In this document: positions 59,155 to 64,000 of the stretch, piece after piece
Position numbering within the stretch: the stretch's first letter is position 1
Layout: every line of letters starts with the position of its first letter
From: Eleusine coracana subsp. coracana
Lineage: Eukaryota > Streptophyta > Magnoliopsida > Poales > Poaceae
Length of the DNA: 64,000 nucleotides
Assembly: GCA_032690845.1 (NCBI GenBank)
Contig: CM064426.1
Coordinates: 75,256,403-75,320,402, forward strand
Reading direction: 5' to 3'
Translations under genes and position numbers: made by a program
Notes under the pieces: generated by a model
Told to the model about the DNA's origin: nothing
Databases searched by the model: none
The model's input: the letters and a program-made list of their open reading frames with translations, nothing else

Positions 59155-59534
59155 TACTCGCTCCGTTCGAGTTTATAAGACGTTCTGGGCTTATACGTTT
59201 TTCTCACAATATAAAACGTTCTCGTTTTATGAGGAAAGGAACATAAATAACAGCAGTACTTTTTATCTCCGTTCGAGTTTATAAGACGTTTTGGGCTTAT
59301 ACATTTTTCTCACAATATAAAACGTTCTCGTTTTATGAGGAAAGGAACATAAATAACAGGAGTACTTTTTGTCTCACAGTGGCGCATGCACAGCAGGAGT
59401 AGACGTTTTCTTCCTCACGTTCTCTCTCTGGTAACAGACGCACATGCACATCAGCGTAGCACAGCAGGCAGGTTCTCTCTCTTTCTTAATTTCTTCCCAC
59501 CATGCCAAAGCGTCTTATAAACTTGGAGGGAGTA
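59155..59534. mobile_element. Stowaway-like MITE with internal tandem duplication
   Basis: The element 59157-59532 starts CTCGCTCCGTTCGAGTTTAT, and its right end reads CTCCCTCCAAGTTTATAAGA when reverse complemented. It is flanked by TA. A 106-base segment is tandemly duplicated (59161-59266 and 59267-59372), with a few differences including ACGTTCTGGGC versus ACGTTTTGGGC. No coding capacity. Confidence 0.8.
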
Positions 59535-60058
59535 TAATTTTTTTACGTCCCCCAAGTTGAAGCGGATTGATGCCCGCGTTTTTCACTTCAGTTGCAGTAG
59601 CCCAAGTCACTGTACAATGTACTTAATCGTCTTCCCGAGATAAAGGAACGAGTACTGTATGATCAAATGCATGTGTACTTTCGAGATAGCGAATCGCGAT
59701 CACGGTGTGGAGCAGGAGGAGCCAGGACTGCACGACCGGAGGATGGTTCCACGCAAAGCAGGGACGGCGCAGTGTTTCATCCGACCCGAGCAGGTCAAGT
59801 CACGAGCCTACCTGCCCTCTGCCGGTAAACCGTACGGCGTTACAAGCCTCCAAGAAAAAAAAAGATCGCAGCTTCCCGAAGCGCGCACGGATCCAAAAAT
59901 ACTCCCAGAAAAGGCCCTACGATCCTACAGGGGCAAAGCCGTCATTTCACAAAGTTGTCGTGCGCACAAGCCGGGATGAAGCGAAATCGAACGGTTGAAG
60001 GGATATCAGATGGACGGCAGCGACGCCCACGTCCACGTCACCGTGGCCCTCGTGGCAT

Positions 60059-60065
60059 TATAAAA
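60059..60065 (+). promoter_or_regulatory. TATA box of the acidic-protein gene
   Basis: TATAAAA lies 92 bases upstream of the ATG at 60157, giving an expected leader of about 60 bases. Confidence 0.6.
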
Positions 60066-60156
60066 TGACCGGCCATGTCTACTCAAGCTGCGGCTGCGAG
60101 CCGCTGCTCTTGTCTTCTTGTCACACACTCGATCAGCGCTGAGAGAGAGCAAAGCA

Positions 60157-60600
60157 ATGGAGGCGGCAGAGGTGGCTGCGGTGGTCGGGAAGATGGCGGA
60201 GCGGCTGCTGGTGGACGCGGAGGACGACGACGTCGACGGTAGCAACGAGGGCATCACGGAGGAATCCATCGCCGAGGTCATGCGCTGGCTCGAGCTCGAG
60301 ATCAAGCTCGCCGCCGGCACCGTCCTCGCCCTTCCATCGCCGGCGAGGTTCGTGACGGCGAGCGGGAACGACGAGAGCTGCGGCCCGGCGTTCTCCGGCC
60401 TGGCGTCGACGGTGATGGCCTCCGTGGACCGGCGTCCGCTCACGGCGATTCCTCCGGTGCTGCCGTGGCCGGCTCCGAAGGCGGCGGCGCGCAAGGAGGA
60501 GGAGGAGGACGAGGACGACTACGAGGAAGGCGACTATGAGTGGGCTATGCAGCTGCTGAATGATGGGCCCGGGGCCGAGGTGCTGAGCGGCAGCCAGTAG
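60157..60600 (+). CDS. Small acidic protein of unknown function
   Basis: Intronless, 147 residues, not recognised. The N-terminal part is helical and acidic (AAVVGKMAERLLVDAEDDD), followed by ITEESIAEVMRWLELEIKLA, a conserved-looking amphipathic helix. A Ser/Gly/Pro-rich middle with MASVDRRPLTAIPPVLPWP follows. The C-terminus has the acidic run KEEEEDEDDYEEGDYEW and then AMQLLNDG. No signal peptide, membrane segment or zinc ligands are seen. A TATA box and short leader precede it and high GC3 is typical of grass genes, so it is probably real. The acidic tail could serve in a nuclear or interaction role, but that is speculation. The ATG at 60157 is the first in frame. Confidence 0.75.
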   Translation: MEAAEVAAVVGKMAERLLVDAEDDDVDGSNEGITEESIAEVMRWLELEIKLAAGTVLALPSPARFVTASGNDESCGPAFSGLASTVMASVDRRPLTAIPPVLPWPAPKAAARKEEEEDEDDYEEGDYEWAMQLLNDGPGAEVLSGSQ

Positions 60601-61045
60601 CGTAGAACGCGGCTACGCAGGTGTAGCGTAGGTGCTCTTTTGCCCGCCAGTAAGTGCAAGTTAAAATGAGGGTACGGATAGGACAGTAGTGCGTGGTGAC
60701 TGACTTGTGGGACCAGCTTTTGTAATGCTTTTTTTATTACTGCTTTTGTACTAATGCATTGGGCAGCATTGCTGTTGTACTACTGGCAACTACCAATGCA
60801 GTATGACGGTAATCTAGGTAGTACTCCTACTTGTAGTTGTACTAGCATTGTAAATTGGTGTTGGGAACTTGAATTTGGTAGATGGATTTCTGCTGCAACA
60901 AGCAAGCGTGGTGCTTGTCAGAAAAGAGCTAAAGTAATCTCTTTCATTGAATTATATTGAAGCTTACTCGTATGCCCAAGACAGGCTCCAGACTCGGCCC
61001 ATAACTGTATTGGGCTAGCTCCCATGCTTTACTGCTTTACTACTT
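60601..61045. other. 3' flank of the acidic-protein gene
   Basis: Presumed 3' untranslated sequence with a T-run near 60729. No other feature. Confidence 0.4.
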
Positions 61046-61262
61046 GGGGCTGTTCGTTTCCATGGTTAAGGGCTAAAGTTAACATTAGTTCATATTTTAG
61101 TTCTAGAGAAATGAACAGGAGGACTAAAAATATAGCTAAATCTTAGCTCTAAAGAAGAAAAGAGCTATATAGAGGATTAAATTTTAGCCTCCTAAAAAAT
61201 GCTAAAGTTTAGGTTAAATTTTAGAAGGTAAACTTTAGCTCCTAATGAAAACGAACACCCCC
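61046..61262. mobile_element. Small MITE with GTTCGTTT ends
   Basis: The left end GGGGCTGTTCGTTTCCATGG pairs with the reverse complement of the right end (GGGGTGTTCGTTTTCATTAG). Both arms are followed by GGCTAAAGTT-like sequence. About 217 bases, AT-rich interior with repeated 'ttagctctaaa'. No target duplication was fixed. Confidence 0.65.
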
Positions 61263-61619
61263 TCGGTGTCTCCGTATGATGCTTTGAATTTGGTGATATA
61301 TGAGAAAATATCTATTTATTATACAATATCGTGGTTATTATCCGCACATAGCATTCAGCATTTGCCTACATATAAATGTATTTTTCGTTTTTGTGTTACC
61401 AGGAGATCCTAAAAGTTGCCAACCAGAAAGAGTGTGATACTCCAACCTCCTTGTGGTCCCGTCCATTCCAAGCATGTTGATTTACACATAGAAGTTAATT
61501 CTGAGGAACGTGTCCAAGCAGTGGTATAACATTATATTGAAAAGTTGTATAAATAGTGTTTACTGAATTGGGAAACCTTTAGTAAAAGAGTAGTAGTATG
61601 AATCAAAATGTATACACAG

Positions 61620-61960
61620 AGTGTGTTCGTTTCCACCCCTCTGATTTTTAGACCTATTCCATCAAATATTGTGATACTAATTAGAGTATTAAATATAGAT
61701 TACTGATAAAACTCAATTTATAACTCTTCCTCTGAATGACGAGACAAATCTATTAAGACTAATTAGTTCATGATTAGATAATATGATACTGCAATAAACA
61801 TCTCTTAATGATGACTTAATTAAGCTTAATGAATTTGTCACGCTGATGTGCATTCAACTCTGTAATTAGTTTTATATTTAATAATTATATATAACATTTT
61901 AATGATTGATGTGACCCCACTAAAATTTAGACCCCAAGAAATGAGCTCACCCACAAACAC
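61620..61960. mobile_element. MITE (copy C)
   Basis: It begins GTGTGTTCGTTTCCACCCCT and ends near 'cactaaaatttagacccc'. It shares the core 'gatactaattaga', 'gacgagacaaatctattaa' and 'gatgacttaattaagctta' with the copy at 20499. Full-length relative of the truncated copy at 50280. Confidence 0.65.
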
Positions 61961-62652
61961 ATAAAAGCCTAACTTTCCCTATATGTTGTGTCATATATTC
62001 ATATTCTCGTTTCAAAAAGGGAAAAAAAATAAATAATGGGATGCACGGTTAGACAACAAGCCTGAAACCGCAAAGAATTGCCAAGCGTGAGTCTGAATTT
62101 TTTTTAAAAAAAAAACACCCGAAAGACTTACAGATTTGACCAGGGTTAGCACAACACAAGCACCAAGCAAAGATGAAACTGCATTCGTAGGACTAAGGCT
62201 GAAGATATTAATTGTCAGTAATCCAAATCTTTATTATTTTGGCTATCAAAACTAAAAGACTCAGTAGAGATTACAAAAATGTTACCAAGCCAAGTGAATT
62301 TGACATAGGAGAAACAGCAGGAGACGCAGCTGGGGACATTTCATTTTATGTTTTAGAAAAATCATATCAATGCAATGTACTCAGACTTCAACACCCAAAA
62401 TGATAATCACTTTGATATAAGCAACCACGGTCGTGGTACAAAGTGCTCTATATTTTACATTAGTGTTGTTTCTATGCCCTTTAAAAACAGGGCATCTTTT
62501 AGTATTTTACACTATGGTGAGTCAGAGCAAGTTACCACAGTTTAGAAACAGACCAAACACCACGATTAGCATCCGTACTGTACATGTATCATGGCATTTC
62601 TTTCACAACATTGTCGCTCCTATATCTTCACCTGATCAAAGGCAGGCAGGTA
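61961..62652. other. Downstream region of the ZIP gene
   Basis: Contains the presumed 3' untranslated region of the minus-strand ZIP gene. No other gene is supported. Confidence 0.4.
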
Positions 62653-62958
62653 TCAAGCCCATATTGCAAGTGATGACATGGAGAGAGCACCAAGGAACAG
62701 GGCGATGTACGCCATCACTTGCTGCCGCGTGGATCCTGTCATCTTTCCACCCAAGAAGTCGGCAGCTATTAGATCCACTAGTGACATGTATATGAGGATG
62801 CCCGCTGATATAGAGTCAAGAATGCCCTCAACCACAAGAGCCCTTGGGCTATTCGGATTGTAGAATGAAGACAAACCTGCCCCAGCAGCTATACCTGCTG
62901 GTGTCGTGATGGCAAAGAAGGATGCCATTAGAGCTGCTGAAAGGGTCTTGAATTGTGC
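62653..62958 (-). CDS. ZIP-family metal transporter, last exon (partial)
   Basis: Terminal exon of 101 codons plus TGA, acceptor TTACAG, phase 0. ZIP proteins import zinc, iron or related divalent metals across plasma or vacuolar membranes through eight membrane segments. The visible piece holds the last segments: AQFKTLSAALMASFFAITTPAGIAAG, then the NSPRALVVEGILDSISAGILIYMSLVDLIAADF block, and the terminal AYIALFLGALSMSSLAIWA. The ITTPAGIAAG and EG..DS.SAGILIYM..VD motifs are strongly conserved in plant ZIPs. The histidine-rich loop and segments I-V must lie in exons to the right of the window. The ortholog is not assigned. Confidence 0.9.
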   Translation of the reverse strand, partial: AQFKTLSAALMASFFAITTPAGIAAGAGLSSFYNPNSPRALVVEGILDSISAGILIYMSLVDLIAADFLGGKMTGSTRQQVMAYIALFLGALSMSSLAIWA

Positions 62959-64000
62959 CTGTAAGGGAGATAAGTGCAGTGTCAAATTTGATAATCTACT
63001 AGGCACAAAAAGGCATTGGCCAAGCAAAGAAAAAACAAAATAAAGAAATAGGAATATATAGAATTATCCAAGCTTTTATTTGGTGTCCTTTAATTGATAA
63101 TGTAATACAGACAGTATTGAACATCTAACCAAATTGCCATGGCTCTGCAATCCAATGGATGAAGTAACAGGAAACGAAAAGAAAATCATAGATGACCATT
63201 ACATGAATAAATGGACAAAGTTGAAAATAAAATAAAATATACTTCCAAAGACAACATGTATAATGCTCATTTACACTATTAAAATCAAATGTTTGGGTTC
63301 TGACATGACAATACAATTCATATAAGGCCCCAAGTTGAGCAATGTAAGCACAGTATAACCAAAGGCTTGAAAAGATAAAACAACATTAAAGTGAAACCAA
63401 AAATGAATTCTGAAACCAACAAAATACATTGCCCCATACATTATTGGAACGTAACATTTAAATTCTGACAAGTTAATACCATTTTGTAACATAACCAGCA
63501 TAAATAAATGTTTGTACAATGCCAAAATATTAATTTTGGAAAAGGTAAGGTATGATTTGAAAGCATATCGTTAGCAGAGATGAGATCAGCATCATGATAT
63601 CATATTATCTCACAGAATAACAGTGTGGCAAGTCGAAACAAGCTACTTAAATGGTATGTATCATGTCAATATTTTTTCTGAATAAAAATGTATCCTTTTA
63701 ATATTAAATGAATTAATGATAATATGCTGGATTTATCCACAAACAATGCAATGAAGCAGCATTACTCTAAACAAAGGAATTCAATATCGGGAGAGCGATT
63801 GATAGCATACTAAATGATGCAGAACAGCTCATGGTTTGTAACTTTGTCACTAACAGCCACCAAAAATAACAAAACCAAACTGTTCAAGAAAGGAATACAA
63901 TGCAAGGCCTAAACAAACTTATTTTACATATTGAATTATACTGTATATAAACTTTAGACTTGTGCTCTGTCTAATTTCATCTGAAGATACATGGTATAGA
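62959..64000 (-). other. Intron of the ZIP gene
   Basis: AT-rich non-coding DNA upstream of the terminal ZIP exon, running off the window end. No other exon with ZIP motifs was recognised in it, so the intron exceeds 1 kb. Confidence 0.6.

Noticed and set aside
1..64000. CRISPR array, bacterial operon or defence system
   Set aside because: No regularly spaced short repeats or bacterial gene organisation. The repeats seen are mobile elements of a plant nuclear genome.

Overview
The window is nuclear DNA of a grass, most likely a panicoid cereal or close relative (inference). Support comes from interrupted plant genes with GT-AG introns, GC-rich first exons, an Au-type SINE, Stowaway, Tourist and hAT miniature elements, and Ty1-copia and Ty3-gypsy debris. 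There are no bacterial operons, and nothing suggests a plasmid or a virus.

Genes from left to right: (1) a weakly supported, unrecognised minus-strand multi-exon gene between about 1.35 and 5.9 kb; (2) two tandem single-exon PRA1 (prenylated Rab acceptor) genes at 6.1 and 10.8 kb, separated by a LINE-derived insertion and a GC-rich (GA)n repeat block; (3) a four-exon plastid thioredoxin of the atypical ACHT type at 15.9-19.5 kb; (4) a five-exon minus-strand bHLH transcription factor at 24.8-26.7 kb; (5) a seven-exon GT31 beta-1,3-galactosyltransferase at 39.0-45.9 kb, whose introns are inflated by mobile elements; (6) a single-exon NDR1/HIN1-like (NHL, LEA_2) membrane protein at 55.1 kb; (7) a short acidic protein of unknown function at 60.2 kb; (8) the last exon of a ZIP metal transporter on the minus strand at 62.7-63.0 kb, whose other exons lie beyond the right edge.

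The rest is mostly transposon-derived. A decayed copia element (about 12.6-15.3 kb) carries a nested miniature LTR element. The 27.5-36.9 kb block is a nest of gypsy remnants containing a 660-bp TRIM with perfect target-site duplication, an hAT MITE, a Tourist-like MITE sitting inside integrase sequence, and an 840-bp GC-rich hAT-type element. Three SINEs lie at 18.5, 42.9 and 51.0 kb. Between 46 and 54 kb I see only repeats and unremarkable AT-rich DNA.

The genes do not form a pathway. They are independent housekeeping, secretory-pathway, redox, regulatory and transport genes. The most interesting content is the nested miniature retrotransposon architecture, in particular two TRIM-like elements with extremely short internal regions and two SINEs that share a 3' domain behind different tRNA-like heads.
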